In this document: in pieces, positions 1-6,378 of the stretch | How positions within the stretch are numbered: position 1 is the first letter of the stretch | How the letters are laid out: every line of letters starts with the position of its first letter | Assembly: GCA_030601545.1 (NCBI GenBank) | Contig: JAUVTM010000001.1 | Span: 1-26,923 of the forward strand | Length of the DNA: 26,923 nucleotides | Reading direction: 5' to 3' | Source of the DNA: Syntrophobacterales bacterium | GTDB lineage: Bacteria; Desulfobacterota; Syntrophobacteria; BM002 | Position numbers and translations under genes: made by a program | The notes under the pieces: generated by a model | What the model saw: only the letters and a program-made list of their open reading frames with translations | The model's database searches: none | What the model was told of the DNA's origin: nothing

Positions 1-312
1 ACTATCGCTGGATACGATACAAAAACCATCAAATTTGCCCGTGTAAAGTAAATCCATTGCGTCAATTATCAATGCACTGTCAGTTGCATTTTTCCCTGAA
101 GTATACCCAAATTGCTGTATGGGCTGTATTGAATACTGTAACAGTACTTCCTTCCACCCTTTAAGGCCTGACAGCGTCCAGTCACCGTAAATCCTTTTTA
201 CATTAGCTGTCCCATACTTTGCGATTTCCGCTAGTAGCCCGTCAACAATAGAAGGTTGGGCGTTGTCTGCATCTATTAATACGGCCAATTTTTCAATTTT
301 TTCGTCTGACAT
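1..312 (-). CDS. NYN-domain protein (LabA/DUF88-like), partial, cassette-borne
   Basis: The 104 visible codons run off the window edge, so the C-terminus is missing. The ATG at 312 follows an AAAGGGAAA-type ribosome-binding site. The start of the protein reads LAVLIDADNAQPS, the first acidic motif of NYN domains (PIN-like nuclease fold). It is followed by a YGDW stretch near residue 52, GKNATDSALIIDAMDLL near residues 73-89 and a VSSDS ending, all typical of the LabA/DUF88 branch. Family members are predicted metal-dependent RNases; a role in RNA cleavage here is inference. The gene begins about 20 bases after an attC recombination point, so it is the first gene of a third integron cassette. 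Codon usage looks more AT-rich than in the wall-synthesis genes, which fits acquired DNA. Confidence 0.8.
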   Translation of the reverse strand, partial: MSDEKIEKLAVLIDADNAQPSIVDGLLAEIAKYGTANVKRIYGDWTLSGLKGWKEVLLQYSIQPIQQFGYTSGKNATDSALIIDAMDLLYTGKFDGFCIVSSDS

Positions 313-328
313 ATTTTCCCTTTCATGA

Positions 329-420
329 TTCTAACGGCCGAGCTCAGCGGCCCTGAGCGAAGCCTTGAGCTTGCCGAAAGGCTGAGTCTGAATGGGTCCG
401 ACTGCAGTGAGTGGTTATCT
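329..420 (-). other. attC recombination site B (vapBC cassette end)
   Basis: Read on the minus strand, the site starts with R'' AGATAAC (420-414) and ends with R' GTTAGAA (335-329). The inner L boxes pair imperfectly (CACTGCAGTCGG against GCGGCCGCTGAGC), and the R''-side arm carries two extra bases, the asymmetry that orients attC sites. The R'' box is the exact complement of GTTATCT at 1067-1061, where this cassette begins. Integron recombination at G/TT predicts that match for a cassette that integrated as a circle. The 92-bp length is in the normal attC range. Confidence 0.85.
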
Positions 421-444
421 TCGCATTATGCCCATAGAGAAGAG

Positions 445-804
445 TTACTTGTAAAAGACTTCGAGTTTAGTTGCCGCTGATTTCAGCTTCTTATCCGAAG
501 TCCACAGGGGTATCCTCGACAATCGTGCCGAAGCTAGGAGATGAGCATCGACGAAACCGATTCCCATGCCCATTAATGTGTGTCGGTCGATGAAGTAGAG
601 AAGTTCATCCAGAGACACGGTTGGAGCCATCGGAAGAGATTGTAGAAGGGAGAGGAACTCAACCCTGTTCTTGATATTACCGCACGCCAGTTCACCGACT
701 ATGAAAGGATGACACCCTACCTGTGCATCCAGAAGCAACTGACTAAGATGACGGCTGCCCTGACGAAGATGGGTAACCCATATCGAGGTATCGACGATGA
801 CCAC
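445..804 (-). CDS. vapC: VapC-type PIN-domain toxin RNase
   Basis: A 119-aa PIN-domain protein, the usual size for VapC toxins, which are Mg2+-dependent RNases that cut tRNA or rRNA when released from antitoxin. The acidic residues expected at the active site are visible: D5 in VDTSIW, E38 in VGELA, D86 in GFVDAHLL and D104 in WTSDKKL. The start is a GTG two bases after the vapB stop, so translation is probably coupled. It is the second gene of a vapBC pair filling an integron cassette and is followed by attC site B about 24 bases downstream. Reading frame and catalytic residues appear intact. Targets cannot be told from the sequence. Confidence 0.9.
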   Translation of the reverse strand: MVIVDTSIWVTHLRQGSRHLSQLLLDAQVGCHPFIVGELACGNIKNRVEFLSLLQSLPMAPTVSLDELLYFIDRHTLMGMGIGFVDAHLLASARLSRIPLWTSDKKLKSAATKLEVFYK

Positions 805-806
805 TG

Positions 807-1004
807 CTACGACTTCGCTGTTCTACGTCTCGGAATTGGACGGAGATCCTTTTCGGTTCCACCCAGCCTTGCAAGGCGCTTACTACTTTCGCGGGCAATC
901 AAAGATTCCAGTCCAAGTCGCACCAAGGCAGTCTTTTCTTTGATGCCAGTCAACCGCGATGCCTCTTCCAGGATTTTGTCGTCTATGTTCAGTGTAGTTC
1001 TCAT
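807..1004 (-). CDS. vapB: VapB-type antitoxin
   Basis: A 65-aa protein starting MRTTLNIDDKILEEA, which matches the ribbon-helix-helix N-terminus of VapB antitoxins (the DUF2191-like group). A basic C-terminal tail (RPIPRRRTAKS) probably wraps the toxin. VapB neutralises VapC, and the complex represses its own promoter. No Shine-Dalgarno is visible before the ATG. The predicted promoter places transcription start within a few bases of it, so the mRNA may be leaderless. A 19-bp palindrome just upstream is a good operator candidate. The pair carries its own promoter, as expected for a cassette-borne toxin-antitoxin module that cannot rely on read-through. Confidence 0.87.
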   Translation of the reverse strand: MRTTLNIDDKILEEASRLTGIKEKTALVRLGLESLIARESSKRLARLGGTEKDLRPIPRRRTAKS

Positions 1005-1011
1005 GTGTATG

Positions 1012-1040
1012 AGTATGCATTATTTATGCATATAAGTCAA
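1012..1040 (-). promoter_or_regulatory. vapBC promoter with palindromic operator
   Basis: On the minus strand TTGACT (1040-1035) is a -35 match and, after 17 bases, CATACT (1017-1012) is a -10 match. The palindrome TATGCATTATTTATGCATA (1014-1032, plus strand) has perfect 7-bp arms and a 5-bp centre and overlaps the -10. A VapBC complex bound there would block RNA polymerase. The predicted start point is at about 1005, adjacent to the vapB ATG. Confidence 0.6.
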
Positions 1041-1060
1041 TCGCGAATCTCTCCCTGAGA

Positions 1061-1178
1061 AGATAACGGCCGAGCTCAGCGGCCGGGCTGATCGGTGGCT
1101 GATGTTTGACCCCGCGCATTCGGCACCAAAAAACCAACGAAGCTGTTTCCCCGGTCCAACTGCAGCGAGTGGTTGGGC
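1061..1178 (-). other. attC recombination site A (higBA cassette end)
   Basis: On the minus strand the site begins with R'' GCCCAAC (1178-1172), a perfect RYYYAAC box, and ends with R' GTTATCT (1067-1061). The L arms CACTCGCTGCAGTTGGACC and GGCCGCTGAGCTCGGCC pair imperfectly, with extra bases on the R'' side. R'' is the exact complement of GTTGGGC at 1955-1949, where the higBA cassette begins, as the integron mechanism predicts. The 118-bp site has a long variable centre. It is clearly related to site B in both arms. Confidence 0.87.
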
Positions 1179-1214
1179 AGCACTAATTATGAGACGTAGC
1201 CGTAATCCTCGGAA

Positions 1215-1556
1215 CTATGAAATATCAGGTGGAATTTGCTGCTTTGTAATATCCTTGAGAGGATAGGGTCGAATAGTCTTTAACTCACCGGCCTCAGATT
1301 TTTGGGCCTGGTACAAATCCCACCGAAGCTGGAGGTTCATCCAGAAATCTGCTGATACCCTAAAGAGTTTAGCAAGGCGTAATGCCGTACTCGGTGTCAT
1401 CCCCCGACGCCCGTTCACAATCTCGTTCACTCTTTGGTAAGGCACATGGATCGCCTTTGCTAACTCCCGTTGAGTCAAACCTAAAGGAATCAAAAACTCT
1501 TCCAAAAGCATTTCGCCGGGGTGAGTCGGTGCTCGATGCGTTGGTACACGAACCAT
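1215..1556 (-). CDS. higA: HigA-type XRE antitoxin
   Basis: A 113-aa helix-turn-helix protein with the HigA/VapI signature: THPGEMLLEEFLIPLGLTQ, then RVNEIVNGRRGMTPSTALRLAKLF, and W/N residues in SADFWMNLQ. HigA neutralises HigB and represses the operon. The ATG at 1556 is chosen because GGAG lies 7 bases upstream; a TTG at 1568 is also in frame but overlaps that ribosome-binding site. The gene lies 31 bases after higB, the toxin-first order typical of HigBA. Attachment site A lies 36 bases downstream. It appears complete, and a near-perfect palindrome upstream of higB is its likely binding site. Confidence 0.9.
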   Translation of the reverse strand: MVRVPTHRAPTHPGEMLLEEFLIPLGLTQRELAKAIHVPYQRVNEIVNGRRGMTPSTALRLAKLFRVSADFWMNLQLRWDLYQAQKSEAGELKTIRPYPLKDITKQQIPPDIS

Positions 1557-1587
1557 GATTAACTCCAAATTTTTCTGGCATCTGACT

Positions 1588-1881
1588 TCAGTGGTAATCT
1601 GCGATTTCCACTTCCACTGGCCCTAAATCAGTCCAAACAAAGCAGATGCGATATTGTTCATTGATACGAATACTGTGTTGTCCTTTCCGATCAGTTTTCA
1701 GTGCCTCCAATCGATTGCCCGGAGGTATTCTGAGTTCGTCCAATGAGATTACCGAGTCAAGCTGATCCAACTTGCGTACAACAATTCGCCACAAGCGTTG
1801 TGGGCACGTTTTTCTGGCAGTCTTAGTGCGCTTGCCATTGAAAATGTCTTCAGTTCCAGTGTTGCTGAACGAGCGAATCAT
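1588..1881 (-). CDS. higB: HigB-type RelE-family toxin
   Basis: A 97-aa RelE/HigB-fold protein; relatives are ribosome-dependent mRNA endonucleases. Recognisable segments are IRSFSNTGTEDIFNG at the N-terminus, LDELRIPPGNRLEALKTDR in the middle, and the hallmark HSIRINEQYRICFVWTD followed by VEIADYH at the C-terminus. The ATG at 1881 is preferred over an in-frame GTG at 1890. A candidate HigA operator ends 10 bases upstream of the start. The gene is the first in the integron cassette that begins at 1954. Catalytic competence is inferred from conservation of the basic and aromatic C-terminal residues. Confidence 0.9.
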   Translation of the reverse strand: MIRSFSNTGTEDIFNGKRTKTARKTCPQRLWRIVVRKLDQLDSVISLDELRIPPGNRLEALKTDRKGQHSIRINEQYRICFVWTDLGPVEVEIADYH

Positions 1882-1891
1882 GTGAAGCACG

Positions 1892-1912
1892 ATAGCACGG
1901 AATCCATGCTAT
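1892..1912 (-). promoter_or_regulatory. Candidate HigA operator (palindrome)
   Basis: The 10-bp arms ATAGCATGGA and TCCGTGCTAT are inverted repeats (9 of 10 match) around a single central base. They lie 10 bases before the higB start. The location and symmetry suit autoregulation by HigA or HigBA. Possible -35/-10 matches (TTACGA and TAGCAT, 17 apart) would place the -10 inside the palindrome, but each matches only four of six consensus bases. Confidence 0.55.
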
Positions 1913-1948
1913 TGCAACCAACCAGAAATCGTAACTCAATCACGTGCT

Positions 1949-1972
1949 GCCCAACGGCCGAGCTCAGCGGCC
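1949..1972 (-). other. Truncated attC (right half only)
   Basis: The minus strand carries R' GTTGGGC (1955-1949) preceded by the same L' arm as sites A and B; identity to site B extends about 23 bases. The partner R''/L'' half is not found in the following 100 bases, which instead hold GC-rich stutter sequence with a small hairpin (CCCGAG/CTCGGG, 1990-2007). This is the remnant of the attC of a lost upstream cassette, or an insertion boundary. It marks the proximal end of the surviving array. Confidence 0.7.
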
Positions 1973-2048
1973 CTGCCTGTCCCGCCTGTCCCGAGCGCAG
2001 TCTCGGGAAGCGCAGTCGCGGGGAGCTTGTCGCGGGGCTGCTTCCTGT

Positions 2049-2834
2049 TCACTTTTCACTGTTTACCAGATCGAATGGCAACATGCGGCCCGCTGCAAAC
2101 TCCAACTCCTGCTGCAGCCGCTCCCAGGCGATCTCCATGATGGTCTTGAGGTTGACCACGTCAGCTTCATTGTACTTAAGTAGTCTGGGAAGGGCTTCGG
2201 GACTGCCACGGAGATGCTCGTGCCAGAGCACAACCGCCTCGTAGCCGCTCATCTCCTGGATCTCCGAGTCGCGAAAGATTCCAAAAAGAGGCTCGATTCG
2301 TTTGAGGCCGCCGCGGTAGCCCAGCCGCCGTGCCACATGCAGCAGATCGATGTGGGCCTGACGGAACTGGAGGTTGGGGAAAAACCCGGCGATGAAGGGG
2401 AGGTCAAATCTACAGCCATTAAAGGTAATGAGCAAATCATAACCCTCTACGGCATCCTCGAACTCCTCCAGGCTTTCCCCGTTGACGAAGTGGTGCATCT
2501 GGAGGCCGTCATAGAGACCGATGACGGTAATTTCGTGGTCGTAACTGCTTATACCCGTGGTCTCGATGTCCAGAAAACCGCAGCGGTTTCGGAAGTCCCG
2601 ATAGAGCCGCCAGCGCTCGGCAGAGGGGAGGCGGTTGTAAAAGTAACCGGCTTGCCCGCGGTGCTCAATGGACTCGTGGAGCTGCCTGGTTATGCGTCGC
2701 CGTTGCTCAGTATTTTTTGGCCAATCCTTGAGGTGAAGCTCCAGGTCATCCCAGGTGAGAATTCCCCGGCGCCAGAGATCGATCTCGGTTCGAGGGCCGA
2801 TGTGGGGGAGGTGTAGGAAAGTATGTTCAATCAT
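2049..2834 (-). CDS. YprB-like RNase H-fold exonuclease (DEDDy)
   Basis: A 261-aa protein with a short helix-hairpin-helix-like start (HLPHIGPRTEIDLWRRGI) and then an RNase_H_2 (YprB-type) exonuclease domain. Acidic residues are in DEDDy order: D89 and E91 in FLDIETTG, D144 in TFNGCRFDLPF, and Y221xxxD225 in YNEADVVNL. The family is predicted to act as metal-dependent 3'-5' exonucleases on nucleic acid; the substrate is unknown. The ATG at 2834 has no strong ribosome-binding site. It lies 1.2 kb downstream of the end of the radical SAM ATG and probably is a separate unit, because the 189-bp spacer contains REP-like and stutter repeats. It forms the chromosomal side of the junction with the cassette array. 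Confidence 0.8.
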   Translation of the reverse strand: MIEHTFLHLPHIGPRTEIDLWRRGILTWDDLELHLKDWPKNTEQRRRITRQLHESIEHRGQAGYFYNRLPSAERWRLYRDFRNRCGFLDIETTGISSYDHEITVIGLYDGLQMHHFVNGESLEEFEDAVEGYDLLITFNGCRFDLPFIAGFFPNLQFRQAHIDLLHVARRLGYRGGLKRIEPLFGIFRDSEIQEMSGYEAVVLWHEHLRGSPEALPRLLKYNEADVVNLKTIMEIAWERLQQELEFAAGRMLPFDLVNSEK

Positions 2835-2895
2835 GATGGGTAAGCCGTGAGAGGTAAGCAGTACACTAAACGTTAAGTCAGCAAATCATAAGATC

Positions 2896-2911
2896 GCGGC
2901 TGGAAAGCCGC
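2896..2911. repeat. REP-like GCGGCTGGAAAGCCGC hairpin
   Basis: GCGGCT and AGCCGC pair around a GGAA loop, followed by TCCCACAGG. Extragenic palindromes of this type are widespread in bacterial intergenic DNA. It lies between the radical SAM gene and the YprB-like gene. The neighbouring 2935-2976 shows a stuttered GGCTGCC/AGCTGCC motif. No terminator-type T-run follows, so transcription termination is not claimed. Confidence 0.5.
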
Positions 2912-3023
2912 TCCCACAGGGGGATCTCATGGCTGCCCTCTGTTTTCTGGCTGCCGGCTGCAAGCTGCCAGCTGAGTCAGACGTCTCCGCGTCCCCGCTT
3001 CGCCGTGCCGTTCCACCTGCGTT

Positions 3024-4760
3024 CTAACAAACCCCACATATCTTGCACTCAGTCGGCTCACAGGGTGAGGTAGTCTGGCCGGCCAGGGCCTGCTCATATT
3101 CATGCCAGAGATAATCTTTCTTGATGCCGTGATCCATGAAGTCCCAGGGGAAAAGCTCTTCTCGCTCCCGTTCGCGAGAAACATAGAATTCCGGGTTAAC
3201 ATTGACCGTCTTGAAGGATTTGCTCCAGTTGCCGTTTTCTTGTGCCACTGTTGCCAGCAAGGGTGCCAACCGTCGGTCGCCACGGGCCAGCAGCGCCTGG
3301 ATGTAAGCCCAGCGGGGGACATCGGCATGCACCCGCACGTTGGCCACCGCACCCAGGCCTCGTCTGAGTTTCTTTATTCGTCGCTTGAGTATGGAAAGAT
3401 CGGAGAACGGAACCCACTGAAAGGGTGTGAACGGTTTGGGTACAAAGGAACTGACGCTCAGGGTGACAGTGCCCAGCCGCTTCTGCCCTCGACCGATAAC
3501 CAGCTGCTCATGCTTGACCCGTTTGACCAGCTGTATTATTGCCTCTATATCCTCTTCTGTTTCGGTGGGCAGACCGATCATGAAATAGAGCCTCAGATTG
3601 GGAATACCTGAGCCGAGCACGGCCGTGACAGCATTGAGGATTTGCTCTTCGGTCAAGTTCTTGTTAATTACCTGCCGCAAACGCTCGCTCCCAGCCTCAG
3701 GGGCGATGGCCACGGTTCGAAGACCACTTTCCCGAAGTGCCTCCAGCATGGCAGGGGTGACAGAGTCGGCTCGCAGTGAGGATACCGATAAGCGTGTCCC
3801 TGCTTGCCTCAGCTGCAAACAGATGGCGTCGATATCGGGATGGTCCGACACAGCCGAGCTCAGCAGGCCGATTTTTCTTCCTGAGGGGGCGCTATCCAGG
3901 GCCGCTTGCACCACCTTCTCACCCTGTTGATACCGAACAGGCCGATAGACAAAGCCGGCAGCACAGAAGCGGCAGCCCCGGCCACAGCCCCGGCCGATCT
4001 CCACCAAGACAGTGTTAGGGAATTCGGTATGAGGGGTGACGACTGTTGAGACCGTTGGTCCTTCGGTCTCTATGGCAGCAACTCTAACCGGAATCTTAGC
4101 AGGGATGTCGGTAAGGGGTTCAAAAGAGATAAGTTGACCTTCAGTGTCATTTTCCGCCCTGAACAAGGCAGGCACATAAGCTCCTGATACCCGCTTGGCA
4201 ATATGGACCAGCTGCTCTTCCCTGGAAGCATTCTCATCTTGCGCTTCTTGCCAAGCGGTAGTGAACTCCTCCAGGAGATTTTCCGCCTCACCCAGAAGGA
4301 AGACATCAATGAAGGGAGCGATAGGCTCAGGGTTAAGGAAGGTGGCGATACCTCCCGCCACCACCAGGGGCTCGTGCTGGTGACGGCGGGAGCTGTAGGG
4401 GCTCAATTTGCCAAGTTGCAGGAGGTGAACGAGATTTGCATAATCATTTTCAAAAGCTACTGAAAAGGCGACGATTCGGAAATCCGCCAGCGGCCTTTGG
4501 CTCTCCACTGAAAGCGGGCCGGTTCCCGAACGTGCCGCAGTCATGTCCTTGGATTCCGGCAGAAAAACCCTCTCGCAAACCACGGTGGGCAGCTGGTTCA
4601 GGCGATGGTAGACGGTCTGGAAGCCCAGGTTGGACATTCCCAGAAAGTACCGGTTGGGGTAGACCAGGGCAATGGGAATCTTCCCACCCCAATCCTTGAT
4701 GATTGTGCCGGTCTCGTCCGCCAGCCACTTTTTTAATCTGCGTTGCAGTTGCCAAGACAT
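3024..4760 (-). CDS. Radical SAM protein with B12-binding-like N-terminus (TIGR03960-like)
   Basis: A 578-aa iron-sulfur enzyme of the radical SAM superfamily. The cluster-binding CxxxCxxC reads CGRGCRFC at residues 259-266 and follows VLVEIGRG. The first 230 residues resemble the cobalamin-binding-like region of the TIGR03960 family (VVAGGIATFLNPEPIAPFIDVFLLGEAE). SAM-domain motifs follow, including SVSSLRAD, IAPEAGSERLRQVINK and YFMIGLPTETEEDI. The C-terminus ends in CEPTECKICGVC, a possible second metal site. Its reaction is not known. The ATG at 4760 (MSWQLQRRL) is chosen; an in-frame GTG at 4838 would add 26 residues that look non-conserved. It lies 220 bases after ftsZ on the same strand. 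A DUF2344 partner, often linked to this family, is not present here. Confidence 0.85.
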   Translation of the reverse strand: MSWQLQRRLKKWLADETGTIIKDWGGKIPIALVYPNRYFLGMSNLGFQTVYHRLNQLPTVVCERVFLPESKDMTAARSGTGPLSVESQRPLADFRIVAFSVAFENDYANLVHLLQLGKLSPYSSRRHQHEPLVVAGGIATFLNPEPIAPFIDVFLLGEAENLLEEFTTAWQEAQDENASREEQLVHIAKRVSGAYVPALFRAENDTEGQLISFEPLTDIPAKIPVRVAAIETEGPTVSTVVTPHTEFPNTVLVEIGRGCGRGCRFCAAGFVYRPVRYQQGEKVVQAALDSAPSGRKIGLLSSAVSDHPDIDAICLQLRQAGTRLSVSSLRADSVTPAMLEALRESGLRTVAIAPEAGSERLRQVINKNLTEEQILNAVTAVLGSGIPNLRLYFMIGLPTETEEDIEAIIQLVKRVKHEQLVIGRGQKRLGTVTLSVSSFVPKPFTPFQWVPFSDLSILKRRIKKLRRGLGAVANVRVHADVPRWAYIQALLARGDRRLAPLLATVAQENGNWSKSFKTVNVNPEFYVSREREREELFPWDFMDHGIKKDYLWHEYEQALAGQTTSPCEPTECKICGVC

Positions 4761-4980
4761 TGGTAACCCGTGGAAGCTCTTGCCGGAAAAAGGTCTTCGA
4801 TATCCTACTGCCCTCAAAAACACCCCAGAAGATAGCACTGGTACATGGCGTCAGGGCTGCAAATGTACACCGTTCAATTATGCCACAGAGACCGCGCCGC
4901 GTCCTCACCTTTTCACCACCTCTAGAAACAATCTTTGACCGCCGCAAGCGACGGCCGGTATCGGCCGAAATAATCCCGCC

Positions 4981-6138
4981 TCAGTCGGCCTGCCGTCGGA
5001 GAAAGGTTGGGATTTCCAGCTCGTCCTCGTCTATGGGAAGATCTTTGTAACTCATGGGGCGGCTGTGTTCAGTCGCGTTATCCTCAATCTTCCTGTTACG
5101 GCGCAAGAAGGTGGGAATTTCCAGGTCATCGTCACGGCGAGACCCTTGGATAACTCCCAAGTCGGGTTTGGGTCTGACGTCGACTTCACCGATTCCGGTG
5201 GCGATAACGGTAACCCTCAATTCGTCACCAGCACTCTGATCCAGCACCGTGCCCCAGATAATATTGGCATCTTCGTGGGCCTCTTTCTGGATCAGTGATG
5301 ATGCCTCTTGAACCTCGTCGATGGTGAGGTCCAGTCCGCTGCTGATGTTCATGAGCACACCCTTGGCACCACTTATGGACACATCCTCCAACAGAGGACT
5401 GGAAATGGCTTTCTGAGCCGCCTCAGTGGCCCGATCTTCACCACTAGACATGCCGGTGCCCATCAAAGCCATACCCATCTCACTCATGATTGTCCTGACA
5501 TCGGCAAAATCTAGATTGATCAAGCCCGGGACGGTGATGAGATCGGAGATGCCCTTCACGGCATAGAGCAGCACGTCGTCCGCCTTTTTGAGCATTTCCA
5601 GGAAAGTCGCCTTTTTGGCCGCCAGGCTCAAAAGACGGTTGTTGGGAATGGTAATGATGGTATCCACCGTCTCCTGGAGCTCTTTGATACCTTTGTCGGC
5701 CGTCTGCATGCGCTGACGTCCTTCAAAGTTGAATGGTTTGGTCACCACAGCCACGGTGAGCGCTCCGATTTCCTTGGCGATCTGAGCAACTACCGGTGCA
5801 CCACCAGTCCCGGTGCCTCCGCCCAGTCCGGCAGTCACGAAGACCATGTCAGCGCCATCCAAGGCCTGACGAATCCTGTCAGCGTCCTCCAGAGCGGCAC
5901 TGCGGCCGATCTCTGGGTTGGCCCCGGCTCCAAGCCCCTTGGTAATGTTGGCTCCCAGTTGGAGTTTGGTGTGAGCCTTGGAAACTTCCAGGGCCTGGGC
6001 GTCGGTGTTAGCGGCGATGAAATCAACTCCCATCAGACTGGCGTTGATCATATTGTTGATAGCGTTGCCGCCACCACCACCTATGCCAATCACTTTGATC
6101 TTGGCTCCGTTGTCACTTTCAACAAACTCGAACATCAT
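4981..6138 (-). CDS. ftsZ: Cell division protein FtsZ with two C-terminal peptides
   Basis: The tubulin-like GTPase that polymerises into the cytokinetic ring. The 385-aa sequence has the GTP-binding loop GGGTGTG at 106-112, IGIGGGGGNA near 17-26 and the synergy-loop region NLDFADVRTIMSEMG around 208-222. The ATG at 6138 follows GGAGG by 6 bases. The tail is unusual: the conserved C-terminal peptide that binds FtsA and other partners occurs twice, as DDDLEIPTFLRR (336-347) and EDELEIPTFLRRQAD (371-385). The period is 35 residues, and the linker before the first copy is very short. The FtsZ core looks normal. It is the last recognised gene of the cluster, 48 bases after a small membrane-protein gene. 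Confidence 0.97.
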   Translation of the reverse strand: MMFEFVESDNGAKIKVIGIGGGGGNAINNMINASLMGVDFIAANTDAQALEVSKAHTKLQLGANITKGLGAGANPEIGRSAALEDADRIRQALDGADMVFVTAGLGGGTGTGGAPVVAQIAKEIGALTVAVVTKPFNFEGRQRMQTADKGIKELQETVDTIITIPNNRLLSLAAKKATFLEMLKKADDVLLYAVKGISDLITVPGLINLDFADVRTIMSEMGMALMGTGMSSGEDRATEAAQKAISSPLLEDVSISGAKGVLMNISSGLDLTIDEVQEASSLIQKEAHEDANIIWGTVLDQSAGDELRVTVIATGIGEVDVRPKPDLGVIQGSRRDDDLEIPTFLRRNRKIEDNATEHSRPMSYKDLPIDEDELEIPTFLRRQAD

Positions 6139-6186
6139 GATCCACCTCCTGCATTAGGGTGTTTCATCCATATCCCACGCGGCAGT

Positions 6187-6306
6187 TCACGAGCCCTTCT
6201 GCTGTCGCCGGCGGGCGAAGAAGACAAACCCCATAGTAGAAACAAGAAAACAGCCCATACATACAAAGAACATGGTCAAAACGAAGTAAAGGTCCGACGT
6301 AGTCAT
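6187..6306 (-). CDS. 39-aa single-pass membrane protein between ftsA and ftsZ
   Basis: A short open frame of 39 codons and a TGA stop. The ATG at 6306 has a strong GGAGG ribosome-binding site 6 bases upstream. The product starts MTTSDLYFVLTMFFVCMG, continues as one hydrophobic segment (about residues 6-30, with two cysteines near 16 and 19) and ends in a positively charged ARRRQQKGS tail. That layout predicts an N-out/C-in single-pass membrane protein. I recognise no family. Its position in the operon, 48 bases upstream of ftsZ and 72 bases downstream of ftsA, suggests co-expression with the divisome genes; a division role is inference. It overlaps a longer frame at 6164-6358 that has no comparable ribosome-binding site. 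Confidence 0.65.
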   Translation of the reverse strand: MTTSDLYFVLTMFFVCMGCFLVSTMGFVFFARRRQQKGS

Positions 6307-6330
6307 TGTATCCCTCCGGGCCAAAATTCA

Positions 6331-6378
6331 GGAATTCCTCAATCCTCCAATTCCTCAATTCCCCAATTCCTCAATTCC
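6331..6378. repeat. 8-bp stutter repeat GGAATTGA in ftsA downstream spacer
   Basis: Minus-strand units GGAATTGA, GGAATTGG and GGATTGA repeat about six times between the ftsA stop and the ribosome-binding site of the 39-aa gene. The repeat is imperfect. No hairpin with a T-run is visible, so it is not called as a terminator. Confidence 0.7.

Noticed and set aside
329..1178. Sites A and B as ordinary REP or MITE repeats
   Set aside because: The GTTRRRY/RYYYAAC ends, asymmetric L arms, cassette-consistent complementarity of R boxes and a gene-then-site order fit attC and not REP elements.
2214..2816. A 200-codon plus-strand frame
   Set aside because: It mirrors the YprB-like exonuclease, whose catalytic residues are all in place on the other strand.
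6164..6358. A 64-codon minus-strand frame over the ftsA-ftsZ gap
   Set aside because: Its N-terminal half is translated from the GGAATTGA stutter and it has no good ribosome-binding site. The overlapping 39-codon frame has both a strong start and membrane-protein composition.
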